A stretch of 31,738 nt of DNA from Chromera velia (taxonomy: Eukaryota; Sar; Chromeraceae). Below the pieces are notes generated by a model. It was not told where the DNA came from. It searched no databases and saw only the letters and a list, made by a program, of their open reading frames with translations. The position numbers were made by a program, and so were the translations under genes. Positions 17,777 to 28,792 of the stretch are shown here, piece after piece. The stretch is from NCBI GenBank assembly GCA_018398765.1, contig JAHBMJ010005721.1, positions 36,845 through 68,582 on the forward strand, written 5' to 3'. The first letter of the stretch is position 1, and each line of letters starts with the position of its first letter.

Positions 17777-20700
17777 AAGTTTCCGATCTTTTTTTTCTTT
17801 TATTATTTATCAATCATAGCGCAGAACGAATCAATCTAGAAATCAATCAATCAATCAAAAAACCTATAGGTTTAATACTAGGTTTGATACAACATCCCGT
17901 GTAAATTACGGTGCAACATGCCTGCAACACTTAAACAACAGTTGTTTGCCTGTTAACTGTCATGATAACTAAAAAAAAAATCCATTAAAAAAAAGTTTTT
18001 CCTAGAGTTTTTCCGATCTTTTTTTTTTTTAAAATGCAGTGCAGGGCCTAGTGTTTACAGAAAATCATCATGGTACGGTTGCAAACACTGCATGTTCCTC
18101 TGAAACCGCACATGTTTTAATGACTCCGACATTGACTCGGAGTGTTTTGCACACCTCAAAGTGATCCACACGTGAATGAATTCAGCAGACGCGGCAAGCG
18201 CCCCAATTTCGCATCGACTCACTGCATGCATGGACAGGACGTTTCGATCATGCAGACGTACGAGGAAGAGGGAGTGGGAGAGGAAAGTATGCGATTGGAG
18301 AAACTTTTCGGAGAGCAGTGGATCGACTGCAGAATGGATAGATTGATCAATGGATGCATAGACTGTCCTGTCGGACTCGAGGAAGAGAGAGTGAAGAAGA
18401 AAGACACACGACAAAAACGAATGCAACACAACACACCGCATGTGGAAGACGACTGCATGGGCTCGCACGTAAAGGAAACGTTAAAAATCGAATGCAGTCT
18501 TGGTGATTGGAAAGTGCACGGAAAGAGTTCACATGCTCAACCGAATTCTACACACATCGATGCATGCAGTATATACACCCACAAATGCATGCATGCATGC
18601 ATGCTGAGAGAAAGGAGACAGGACGCATACTGCACGCATCTTCTGTCTCGATCAGAAGGAGTAAAGAAAGAAACCCATGCACCCATCCCTCAACCTTGCA
18701 TTAAAGACTGTTCTCTGCTCTCTCCAAAAATTCTTCCTTCATTTCCTTCTGACGTGTTTTTCTGTGCTCTTGAAGCCTACGAAACACCCACTGACTTCTC
18801 TCAAGTCTCCTTTGATCTTTCCTTGGCGTCATTTCAGCTTTCTTTTCAGCTCTCTATTTTTCTCTTTCTGTGTTCTTCCAGTCTGTCTCTCGTATTTCTG
18901 CTCCTCCCTTGAGAGGTGTTTTTGAATTATTTTTGCGAATTCCTCTGCACACACGTACACACACCTGTATGCGGGCTGGCTGGCTGGTTGTCAGGCTTCG
19001 CCCTCGCTCTTTTGAAATCACCAGAAACGATCGTCCTTCTGCGCCTCGCTTGGGCACAACAACTTGCAAGGAGAAAAAGGAACCAGAAAATTGGAGGACA
19101 AGAAGCGGGAAAGTCGCATTGACTCACAGCACCTTGAACGGTGGGACACAGTCCGACCGAACTTTTTTTTTGTCTTCCCCTCCTCTCTCTTCGTCTGTAA
19201 AAACATGCGAGTGAAGTCAGAAAGGAAGCTAAGGGATGAAGGAAAGAACGTGGAAGCCGAGGAAAAGAGAATGGAAACGATCCGACGGCTCCACCCAAAA
19301 AGTCTTTCCTTTGACCCTGTTTGCCGTTCACATCAAGTCCCTTCCCCGCATGCCCCTAAAATGAAACAAAACCAAAAACTGAAAATTGAGACAAATGCTC
19401 GCTCTCTCTGCTTTCAGACAGCCAGCCACAAATTGGAACGAGAGTGTGATGCACTCTTCAAAAGGAAGACGGAAAAAGAGTGAGGGAGGGCGGTGAATTG
19501 ATCATTGTTTGCCCGCACGAATTCTTTCATTAATTGTTCCATCAAGTCCGTGCAAGGATCCCTTGAGTGCATGAAAACTCTACTGAACCAAGCACATCGA
19601 GCCAAATTCGTTCTGTTAATTGAAAACGTCTCATCATTCATCGCGTGATTGAATTTTCATAAATACCCCAAGTCGCCCACCCCTTCTTCTGCACACCTCG
19701 GTTCCTTTGCGCCTTTCCTTGGCATCAAAAGGAAGAGAGAGGGAAAGCGAAAGCGAGGGATGCCTCCCTCCCTCTCAGTCAGTCCCTCCAATTAGTTTTC
19801 TCTCGAAACCTTTTTTTTCCCTGCCCCATTCCGGCCTTCCTTATTCTTTCTACTGCCTCGAAACAAAACAAAATCAGTATTCACAGCTACGAGACGCTAG
19901 GAGAGAAAGAAAGAGGAAGAGAAGGAAGGAAGGATGAAGGAGGAAGGCCGGAAAGAGAGAGACACTCTCACTCACTCACCGACTCATCAATCCAGTTCAT
20001 TCTGTCCTCTTCATCCCTGTCTCACTCAGACGAACTCGATAGGAGGGAGGGAGGGAGAGGGGGATCAAAACTGTGTCCGTGCCACTTGCGGGAGGGACTG
20101 CATAGTGTTCTGTCTCTACCATCAACAAAAGAGGAGAAAAGCGATCATTCAAATTATCTGTCCCAGGAGAGAGACCAGAACAGGGATTGGAAGAGTGTCT
20201 GATTGCAGTGCCGGCAGTTGAATAGTAAAAGATTGGATGGACACATAAAACAAAAGCATCAATCAATCCCTCAGCCAGTCTCTTCTGTGTATTATTTCAC
20301 CCTATCGATGCTTGAATCGAACAAAAGCCCCTCACTCCCCAGCACGAAGAGTGAAAGAAGAAAGAAAGGACCAGAAGAAAAGAAGAACTACACACCCTCA
20401 CGCGATCCCTCCTCTTCTTTTCTCACGACCATCGCACGCTGGTCGTCGGAGGAAGAGAAGGAGGCGGTGGGTGGAAGGAGACGGAAAGATGGGCACAGGA
20501 GAGAGGAAAGAGGAAGATCAAGCGGGAAGAAAAGAGAAGAGAAAAGGGGGGGGACAGGAGAGGAGAAAGGGTCCATCCGTACAAACTGCATCACATCCCG
20601 TCCCATCCCACTCCCTGGCCCAGAAGAGCACTTTCAAGAAGCACTGACGCAAAACCTTAATTGAGCACTCACTCCTGCCAGCCGGAGACAGGGACAGACA

Positions 20701-21018
20701 GCGGCCAGAATTCGATCCCCTCTTCCCTCTCCTGCTCCCATCTATTCACATCTTTCTGGTCTGTCTTCTCTCCCTGTCTGGTTGTTTCTATCGAGGGAGG
20801 GGGGCGTAGAGAGACAAGAAAACGGAAGCGAGGAGGAATGAGAAAAGGAGAAAGAAAAAAAGAGGCGCCCATCAGACCGGTCCTGCATGCGATCGGCACC
20901 CCTTCCGTTCCCTCTCTCTCAGTCCCCAAGTCCCCTCTCTGCCCTTTCCTTCCTTCCATCCAAATAAATCCCTCCCTGCATGCCCTTCTTTCTTCCCCCC
21001 GCACTTCTCCTCTCTCGC
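17777..21018. other. Gene-poor region downstream of ABCF2
   Basis: 17777-18050 is the right part of the AT-rich island, with further ATCA units (17832-17858) and TGTTG-like motifs similar to those in the MITE at 4861. From 18060 to 21018 composition returns to normal. Many overlapping open frames exist on both strands, the longest 256 codons at 18142-18912, but none shows conserved motifs and no exon set could be joined. Confidence 0.55.
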
Positions 21019-21379
21019 TTAATCGTCGAATTTCTTCTCCAAAGAGCGCTTGTACTGCTGGATGCTCTGCTTCATTGGGACGACGTTCTTCTTGTCACAC
21101 AACCAGACCTCCTCGCAGACCTGAGATGGAAAGAAGAGAGGAAGGAATGCACAAATTAATCAACAGGTTAATTGAATGTCTGAGAAGAGAAAAGAGAGGC
21201 CTGGTCCTCAAGTGAAGGGCGCCCGAGAGCTGGCCACGTATACTTCTTTCCATTCAGCCTACACGGGGACCCACCAGCCACCCCATGAGAGCGCTCTTTC
21301 ATGCAGAACCAGGCATGAGAAAGGATGCGGAAAACAAACATCACAAACCGAAAAAGAATCATCCCAAAGGAAGGCGAGC

Positions 21380-21411
<32 letters not shown>

Positions 21412-22278
21412 CTGCTCGATCAATCTGAAGTCGTGGCTGACGAGGATGAGCCCCCCAGCGAATTGCTTGATGGCACCCGCGAGGGCGTCGATCGTCTCCA
21501 TGTCCAGATGGTTCGTCGGCTGCATACACGTAGAAAGAGGAAAGAAGAGGACAAATCAATGAATCGGCATATACAGAGAGAGGGTCGGTTCGAGAGGAGA
21601 AAGGAATGGATAGAGAGCGTGAGCAAGAGCGAGCAAGAGAGACTTCTACAATCCTTTCCGACCAACACCCGCCAAGTCTAACCGCCAGGCAACAGACTGA
21701 CCTCATCAAGCAGGAGCATGTTGGGCTTTGTGTAAGCCAGGTAGCAGAACATCAGCCGCCTCTTCTGGCCGTCGCTCATCTTTCCGACCACTGTCGTCTG
21801 CAGAGCTCCGGTGATTCCGAACCTTCCAAGGGCACTTCTCCACACCATCTCGTCGCTCTTGCCCTGAAGAGAAGAAGAAGAAAGGAGTCAATGAGAGAAG
21901 AAGAGAACACAGTGAGGGAGGCAAAAGTCTCTCTGTGATGCCCTTTTAAAACTTCCACTTCATTGTCAGTCAAATCAAACAGACGAACCGACAGCAAAAC
22001 GGGAAAAAGCGTCCGCACTTCACTCTTCTCTCCGACCGACCAGAAAAGGAAAGAAAACCCCCCCAACCAAAAAAAACAACTAGGCAGACCTAACAAGACC
22101 AGACGCACCTCTCCGAAAGTTTTGATCATGAAGTTCAGAGGGGTGTCTGTCAAATCGACGACCTCATCCATGTGCTGGTTGTAGTACCCGAACCGCAGGT
22201 GGGAGTGTCTCTTGATCTCTCCCTCTGTCGGCGTCAACTGGCCTGAGATGAGCTTCAAAAGCGTGGACTTTCCTGCAG

Positions 22279-22310
<32 letters not shown>

Positions 22311-24720
22311 AGAGAGACACAGAGACAGACAGACAGAGAAGGCTGAGTCAGTCTTGCTGCTTCTTTTCTTCATTTGACTTTCGTTCCTAGTGCTTTTGAA
22401 AAACGAGAAGAAAGCTGAGAAGGAGGGAAACATCAGACACGCAACGTCACATGATCCATTTCAGATAATATGTTCATCCCGAGACTCAGGAAACAAACAG
22501 CATCCCTCAGGCTTGATGAAAGAAAAGGTTCACCCGGAAAAGGGTACCAAAGAGAAAGAAACGGAGACATTTTCGTGTCCATCCTTCTTTGACGTCTCCC
22601 GCACTGCTCTTCTGGACACTCCACATTCCTCCACCCGTTCCTGTCTTTCTTCAACCAGACGAATCCACCTCAACCAAACTCTTCTGTCAACTACCGCTCA
22701 GCCTTCATTATGCTCCCATTCCATCCCAGACTCATACTAGCCGCGCTAACCGACCTGCTCCGTTAGGTCCCACCAATGCGACTCTGCTGTCTGAGTGGAC
22801 CGCGAGGTTCACCTTCTTGTAGAGGGCGTCGACCAGCTCTCCCGAGTAGGCGAAGGTCAGGTCAACGATGTCAACCACGGGGGGCGGGAGCTTCTCGCAG
22901 TCAAGGAATTCAAACGAGAACCCCTTCTCCTCCTCCACCTTCTCGGTCAAGCCTGCCTCCTCCATTTTATCCAAAATCTTCTGCTTCGACTTTGCCTGCC
23001 TCACCAAGTTCGCGTAAGTACCGCAAGAGGCAATGAACTTCTTCAAATGCTTGATGTCGTCCTGCTCCTTCTTGAACTGCTTCATCTGGTTCACCTGCAG
23101 ACACAGTGATCGAAAAAAGGGAAATTGAAGTGGCTCGCAATCAATGCCCCTTCGAGTTCTTCTTATCAACCCATATATATCTCCATCCATCAGAAGTCCT
23201 CGTTGGAGTCTCTCTCACCCAAGTGTAGAGAGAGAGAGAGAGAGGGAAAGACCAAAGGTCCGCCGCCGTGTACAAAAGGTGGCGCACTATGAGCCCCCCT
23301 TAACCTCCAAGAGTCAATCATAGATTTTGCACAGAAACACCTCCGATCTTCCATGCCAGACTGCCGCCCGCCCGTAACACACACATGCAAGAAGAAGAAT
23401 TTCGTCCACGTTTTTCTAACACTTTATCTTCATTCCCCCGCTAAGTTCCCCCTCCCTTCCATGCACCCCCTCACTGATCGATCGACGTACCTCCATTTCT
23501 GCCTTGGTGACAAGGAACTGGTCGTAGTTCCCCGAGTAGAACTGGAAGACCTTCTTGGGGGTCAGATGGATGATGGACGTGCAGACGGAGTTCAAAAACT
23601 CCGCAGAGTGCGAATTGACGATCAGACAACGGTCCCACTTGGACAAGTAACGCTCCAGCCACACACACGCCTCCAAGTCAAGATGGTTCGTCGGCTGCAT
23701 GCTTGCATACATTGTTGTTGTTTCATGCATTTCATGTCACGCAGGGGGCACAAAAAGCATTCAACCATGTCCATGCAGCAAACACGGGAAGGGCTTGTAG
23801 GAAGCTTTCCGGCTTGGAAGGGTGCCACAGAAAAACAAGCGGTGACGGTGACTGAGTGTGATGACACCAAAAAGGCAAAAGAATTGCTGGGCATTCAGAG
23901 TCAGGAAACCGAGTGCGCCACGAGTTGCTGATGTCCCTCTTTGTCTGTCCGTGCTCTCCCTGTGTCTGTACATACGTGTGTGACAGAGCGCTTTCGTCTA
24001 TTTTGCTGGTTACTCTCTGGCTGGCTGCCTGTCTCTCCCCAACTGTCAGGCAGGCTGTCAAAACTTCAGATATGCTTTCGTCACTCCCCGTGTCACTTCT
24101 GCTGCAAAAGAGCTCTGGCTGCAGTGCATTCCGGCCGGCCCACCTCATCAAGAAGCATCAAGTCGGGTCGGACGAAGAGAGCCTTGGCAAGCGCCACACG
24201 CATTCTCCATCTGCACGCAGCACACACACAATTTGATCGACTCTTTGTCAAGAGAGAAAGGTCCAAAAGCACTTCTGCAATTAAAACAACAGAAGAAAAG
24301 AGCCTTGAAATAAGAACAAATGGAAAGAAAGAAGGAACGCAATTTCTTTCTGTCACACGTCGGCAAGTCCAGACCAAACGCCTCCCTGTTTTTTCATTCA
24401 AAGCCCAAACAAAACAGGTTTCTCTGCTCGTCTGCTTCGCGTCTTTTCCCTGTCCGTCTCCCGCCCCCCAAGTCGCTCAAACTTGAAGCGCAGCTTCTTC
24501 AACTGTCTGCTTCGGTTTACCCTCCGGACATATCTGCAGTGGTCTTTGCAGACATTTTCTTGTCGAAGCCCAGACCGTAAAGGATTCTGTTGGCCTCCAC
24601 CTCGAAGCTTGTGGGGTCCATTGCCTCGACCTTGCTGTAGAGGAAGGGGAGGATCTCGCTGTCCTGGCCCTCCTCCTCCATCACCCTCACAATCTCCTCC
24701 TCCAACCTCTCCATCTGCGT

Positions 24721-24765
<45 letters not shown>

Positions 24766-25238
24766 GAGGTCAAGAGGGAAACAGAAAGACTGGGGCTAGG
24801 TTGGTAGGTGGAGTTAGGGGGGAGACAAGGTGTCTGTATCTCACTCACCTCCTTCTTGGCCTCGCTGACAACATACTCGCAAGGAGTCATGTCTGTTGCC
24901 GGGGCCTCTCTCTCGAGGAGGAAAATGTCAATGAACTCAGGAATGGGAACGTCCCGGGCCGCCAAGGACTTCAGCCACGTACTCTTTCCGGATCCATTAC
25001 GGCCGATCAGGCCATAGCGTTGTGCTCTGTTGAGCTCAATCTGAGTCTCATGAATGAGGGTGCCTCCATAGGCGTGAAGAGTGAATCCCTCAATCTTCAG
25101 ATCGTATGAGGTCTTGGAAGAGGTCAAGACACCGTTTCCACGGAAGCCAGAATCCTTCTCCTCTGCAACGGCCTTCTCTGCAGCCTTGGAAGCAGCTTTG
25201 GACTTGGAAGCCTTCTCCTTCTTTCCCTTGGGAGCCAT
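21019..25238 (-). CDS. ABCF2: ABC-F family ATPase ABCF2/ARB1 (9 exons, 576 aa)
   Basis: Soluble twin-ATPase ABC protein without membrane segments; the yeast orthologue Arb1 acts in 40S/60S ribosome biogenesis and export. Exons (minus strand): 25238-24849, 24714-24521, 24210-24144, 23694-23491, 23094-22755, 22272-22109, 21863-21702, 21519-21412, 21120-21019; all phases agree and total 1731 nt. A basic Lys/Ala-rich N-terminus (1-30) precedes ATPase 1: Walker A GRNGSGKS (79-86), signature SGGWRMR (193-199), Walker B LMLLDEPTNHLDL across the exon 3/4 border. The linker (about 270-340) is basic and helical. ATPase 2 has Walker A GPNGAGKST (394-402) split by intron 5, signature MSDGQKRR (482-489), LLLDEPTNHLD (503-513) and switch VSHD (534-537). 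The C-terminus is short, [15 protein letters not shown] and IETIDALA-type sequence ([11 protein letters not shown]) match ABCF2 rather than ABCF1/3. Length is slightly below human (623) and yeast (610). Divergent from the plastid gene at 25843. Confidence 0.96.
21383..21410. repeat. (CAGA)n run abutting ABCF2 exon 8 donor
   Basis: On the minus strand this is GTCTGTCTGTCT and starts one base past the exon 8/intron 8 border, so the repeat forms the donor site. Confidence 0.92.
22278..22306. repeat. (CA)n microsatellite beside ABCF2 exon 6 acceptor
   Basis: On the minus strand the TG run leads into TCTGCAG, the acceptor that starts exon 6 at 22272. Confidence 0.93.
24723..24759. repeat. (CA)n microsatellite beside ABCF2 exon 2 acceptor
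   Basis: On the minus strand the TG run ends in TGCGCACGCAG, the acceptor that starts exon 2 at 24714. Confidence 0.94.
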
Positions 25239-25842
25239 GGTTACGTGGTTGAAAAGAAGACGGGATGGGGGGAGCCAACCGTTGTCGTCAAAGAAACGAA
25301 GCGGAAGACTGCAAAAAGCGGGTGATCAGAAGATGCACACGCGTAGGTATCCACAAAAACAAAACTTCAGTACGGTAGAGGGCACACACAAAGCAACGTT
25401 GGTGGCGAAATCCAGACAAAAGGTCTAAGATCGCAGCGTTTCTTCTGCACACTTTTTGATCTGAATTTCTATAAGAAGCACTTCCATCCGGGGGCCACGT
25501 CATGAACCCCACATCACCCCAAGCACCGCATCGCACACCATCGCACCGCGCGCGGCTATCCGCGGCCGGCCGGCTCTGCATGATTGAGACGGACATGCCA
25601 AGGCCCCGGAGGGGTCAAACCGGGCCCGCGGCACAGGTTCTCAGACTGCATATATACGGATTTCAGGTTCTGTCTCCTTTCTTCGACCTTTCGAGGGTCT
25701 TCAAAAAACGAAGGAGGAGATACTTGGGAGTAGGTTTGTGTGTGAGAAGTTTGAGGACGTTTCAAACAAAGTTTGACCGAGAGCCAGCCTTACCGGAGAG
25801 TCTGTTTGCGTACATTTTTCCACCTCTTTTCAGTTCTCCACC
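25239..25842. promoter_or_regulatory. Divergent promoter region between ABCF2 and the plastid membrane-protein gene
   Basis: A 604-bp spacer between two outward-facing starts, with a CG-rich core near 25545-25635 (GCGCGCGGC, GGCCGGCCGG). A pyrimidine-rich ACCTCTTTTCAG lies nine bases before the plus-strand ATG and would fit the end of a 5'-UTR intron or a trans-splice acceptor. Promoter elements are inferred from position only. Confidence 0.45.
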
Positions 25843-26454
25843 ATGAAGGTTCTCAGTCTTGCTGCTGGGTGCGCAGTCTCCCTGTTGTCTTTCTCTGCTG
25901 ATGCTTTCGTTCCCACATCCTTGAAGTCCTCTGGAAGACTTGAGAGACTCAGGCCACGAGCAGAGGCCAACGATGCCTCTGAGTCTTTCGATGGCCCTGC
26001 AGACCTCATGGAAGTGAGAAAGAGCAATCCTGCAGTCGCCCCCGTGGCCGCTTTGGCTGCTCTTGCCAGCTCTCCTCTTGCAGCCCAGGCTAAGATCATC
26101 TTTTCCGATGATGCTTATGATTACACCAAGACTGACAGAACAGCAGGTGTCTACCACTTTCCCTTGGGCCTCGGAGAGGTCAAGTTCATCTGGGCAAACA
26201 CCGAGCCCATCCCCACTTCCGAGCCCATTCTTCCCTCTGAGATGCTCGATGTGGCAGCAGGGGTGATTTTCTGGACCATCTTCGGAGTGGCCCTCGGGTC
26301 TCTGGCTCTCCCCATTGTGAACGGATACTTCAAGGGAGTCGAGGAGAAGAAGCGCAAGGACTTCTTGAAGAGATTTGAGGTCTCCGAGTCCGAGGAGAAG
26401 GCTCTCGAGGAACTCTTCGAGATTGCGGAGGCCTACGCACCCGTTGGCCTCTAA
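25843..26454 (+). CDS. Nucleus-encoded plastid (thylakoid) single-pass membrane protein, function unknown
   Basis: Intronless 203-codon gene with a good ATG context (CCACCATGAAG). The presequence has three parts. Residues 1-21 (MKVLSLAAGCAVSLLSFSAD) form a signal peptide. It ends before AFVPTS, the Phe-at-plus-one transit-peptide signature of red-derived complex plastids, followed by a Ser/Arg-rich stretch. Then VAALAALASSPLAAQA (about 68-83) is a lumenal signal with an A-x-A cleavage site. The mature protein (about 120 residues) has a short lumenal part (DDAYDYTKTDRTAGVYHFPL, WANTEPIPTSEPILPSEM), one membrane span (about 137-160, VAAGVIFWTIFGVALGSLAL) and a charged stromal helix (KGVEEKKRKDFLKRFEVSES) ending AEAYAPVGL. 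Size and layout suggest a small photosystem or cytochrome-complex subunit, but I do not recognise the family. Confidence 0.85.
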   Translation: MKVLSLAAGCAVSLLSFSADAFVPTSLKSSGRLERLRPRAEANDASESFDGPADLMEVRKSNPAVAPVAALAALASSPLAAQAKIIFSDDAYDYTKTDRTAGVYHFPLGLGEVKFIWANTEPIPTSEPILPSEMLDVAAGVIFWTIFGVALGSLALPIVNGYFKGVEEKKRKDFLKRFEVSESEEKALEELFEIAEAYAPVGL

Positions 26455-27600
26455 GCACCCAATTCTTTTTAGTACAGTATGATTTTTGAGGTCGGCAGTT
26501 ACCCTCGCTGTTGACCTCTTCTAAAGACGCTGAAACAGACAAAAGTAGCAAAACAGGGGGGTATTGGTCGACGTGCGGCTTTCCTTTCTCTTCTCTCTGT
26601 TCTTTTAAGTGTTCATGGGTGGGGGGGGCCGACCCGTTTGGTTGGACAGTCTTTGGGGATCCGGTTGGGCTGTGTTGCATGACTCTTTCGTCATCAAAGT
26701 TTAAGGAGCCGTCGGTACCAGGACGTCACCCTTGGCATCAAGAAGGAGAGTGAAGGGGGGGGGGGCTCCACACACTGCGCACAGATCCGTTTCGCGTTCT
26801 TTGACGGACTGGGGTGGTGTGGTGATGGGTTGACCTGACAGAGAGTTGGTTGAAACAAAAAGTGGAGAGCGTAGTGGGCTGGTAAAGAGAGAGGAGGGGT
26901 CAGACAGAAGCCACCGCATCCCACCAAAGAGAAAGAAATAGAAATAGGGCGGGGTGCATCTTACTTGCCGAGTTTTGGTGGTCCGGTCCAACGGTTTTGT
27001 TGTCAAAAAGACGTTTGCTTGGATTGATTTGTTGGCGTCTTCTTTTTGTCTTCGTCGCAGTAGTGGTTGAAGAAAGTGACAGACAGACTTACTAAAGGAA
27101 GCAAGGACGGCGTCCAGTTGAAACTGGCATTGTATTCAACAAACGCTAGGTGGCAGATGGATAAACAAAATTTCAATTGAATACTTACTTACTTAATTGT
27201 GGTTAAGCCTAGGGTCTCTGAAACCAGAGACAAATGGTAAGCTATGCATGCAGTTGTAAACAAAAGGAGTATACTCATTGTGGTTGTCTGTACGATTGTC
27301 TGTACGGCATTTGACTATATTTATTCTGGGTCTTCCCATTGTTCACTCATTGCTTTCTCTATAAATTTCTCTTGCACCGCCTTAGTAATACTATAAGCGT
27401 ACCCCTTTTTTCAGCCCCTTCCATTCTGTCTTTGCTCTATACTAGGCTTTATACTAACTCCTACACTAACTCTAGTCTTTATTCCTAGCTTGAATAATTC
27501 CTTATCAAAACACTCTTTATGCTGAAGCTAGTGCTGAAGCTTGCCTAGAAGCTTGCATGACCAACCTCAAACCTCCTGTATTGCATGGATCTAGTATTAG
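26455..27600. other. Intergenic region before the retroelement
   Basis: 26455-27120 is the 3' flank of the plastid gene with G-runs near 26620 and 26755. From about 27125 the DNA becomes AT-rich and may hold the retroelement's 5' LTR. It includes a hairpin GTCTCTG-AAAC-CAGAGAC (27221-27238) and a tandem TTGTCTGTACG (about 27285-27308). LTR ends cannot be set because the 3' copy lies beyond the window. Confidence 0.45.
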
Positions 27601-27811
27601 ATCGAACACTCCCTTATATTGTTCCCTACGTCTAAGGGTAGCCCCACCGTGGCCCCCACTTATGTGCGTATGCCTAAGCGTATGTATGATATCAATTTAC
27701 CAGTGCATGCAGATGGTGACAAGGAAGTGGGGGCTTTGTTCCATTCGTTGTCTTCTTCTTTGAAAACGAACTACATCTGCGTTGAGGCGTGTGGTGCGTG
27801 TGCAAGCTTGA

Positions 27812-28792
27812 ATGTTTCCGTCCTTCGATTTCTCAGACTATCTAAACTCAACAATGGTTCTCTTCTCTCCTCAGCAGGTAGACATCAATGCAGACTTTGG
27901 GGATCAGGTCGCGGCAATGTTCCCCGGCCTCAAAATCCACCTTACCGAGAAGGTGGAACTGCAGGCTATCGACCCCGAGTCCCAAATCAATAACCCAACT
28001 GACCAGCAGGTCGCGAACCTCTCTTTTGAGCACCCTGACCGGATGGTAAAGAGCTCCATCTTCAAGTCCCTCTACGAGGACAAGAAGAAAACCCTTGAGC
28101 ATGTCTACAACGAGACACTTCAAGGCAGAAAGGTGGATGGAAAGGATCCACTGACCTTGAAGTCGCTGATGCTGTTCCTGAAGATGGCGGTGAACATCCT
28201 GGGTCTGGACACTAACCTTCTGAATAAGAGTAGCAGTGGCTGCCGACTTTTCCGGCAGTTGATTTACAACTACATCTTGACCACCATCGCCCAGAACATA
28301 CTCTCCGCCATGGACGCGGCCTTTGATGGAATCAAAAGCAGCAAGAAATTTAAGCAGGACCCCTTCTGTCTCCTTGCCTACTTAGAGACTCATGGCACGA
28401 AGGACCCGTGGAAGATCTTCAGATCCAAGAAGAACGCCTTGTACACCTACATCAACCGCATGAGGCCTCGTGATGTGCCTTTTCCTAACTGGATCCGGGA
28501 TGCGGAGAAGTTGATGATCAAATTGGGTCAGGTGCCTTTGCCTGAAAGAAAGCCTGATGGCACCTTTGAGACCGATGCGTCCTGCCCATCAGGGGAGAGG
28601 GGTAAAGTTGTCTACTACGATATCACCGCTAGCCCGCCCATCATCACCGAGATTTACATGACTCTAAAGGACAACTACGGGTCAGAGATGCTTGCAGTCG
28701 AGTTGGACAGAGACATCGCAGATAAGACACTGTCCTGGCAGGCTCTTTGCGCGATATTCGCGAAGTACTTCACATCTACATTCCCGGATTAG
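27812..28792 (+). CDS. Retrotransposon gag (capsid-like) protein
   Basis: 326-codon frame; the ATG at 27857 (MVLFSPQQVDINADFGDQVA) or a splice at CTCAG/CAGGTAGAC (27875) is a likelier start than 27812. An open frame just upstream (ATG 27670, RMPKRMYDINLPVHADGDKE) looks coding and may be a 5' exon, but I could not settle the join. The body is helical and polar: LSFEHPDRMVKSSIFKSLYE, LTLKSLMLFLKMAVNILGLD, RLFRQLIYNYILTTIAQNIL, KDPWKIFRSKKNALYTYINR, PNWIRDAEKLMIKLGQVPLP, ending IFAKYFTSTFPD and UAG. I recognise no named gag family; the assignment rests on size, position before protease and integrase, and helical composition. It overlaps the next frame by about 100 nt in the +1 register. Confidence 0.7.
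   Translation: MFPSFDFSDYLNSTMVLFSPQQVDINADFGDQVAAMFPGLKIHLTEKVELQAIDPESQINNPTDQQVANLSFEHPDRMVKSSIFKSLYEDKKKTLEHVYNETLQGRKVDGKDPLTLKSLMLFLKMAVNILGLDTNLLNKSSSGCRLFRQLIYNYILTTIAQNILSAMDAAFDGIKSSKKFKQDPFCLLAYLETHGTKDPWKIFRSKKNALYTYINRMRPRDVPFPNWIRDAEKLMIKLGQVPLPERKPDGTFETDASCPSGERGKVVYYDITASPPIITEIYMTLKDNYGSEMLAVELDRDIADKTLSWQALCAIFAKYFTSTFPD

Noticed and set aside
18142-18912. 256-codon plus-strand open frame
   Set aside because: It mixes Cys/His-rich, Met/Cys repeat and hydrophobic low-complexity sequence without any motif, the GCATGCATGC repeat is translated through, and no splice partners fit. It looks like a chance frame.
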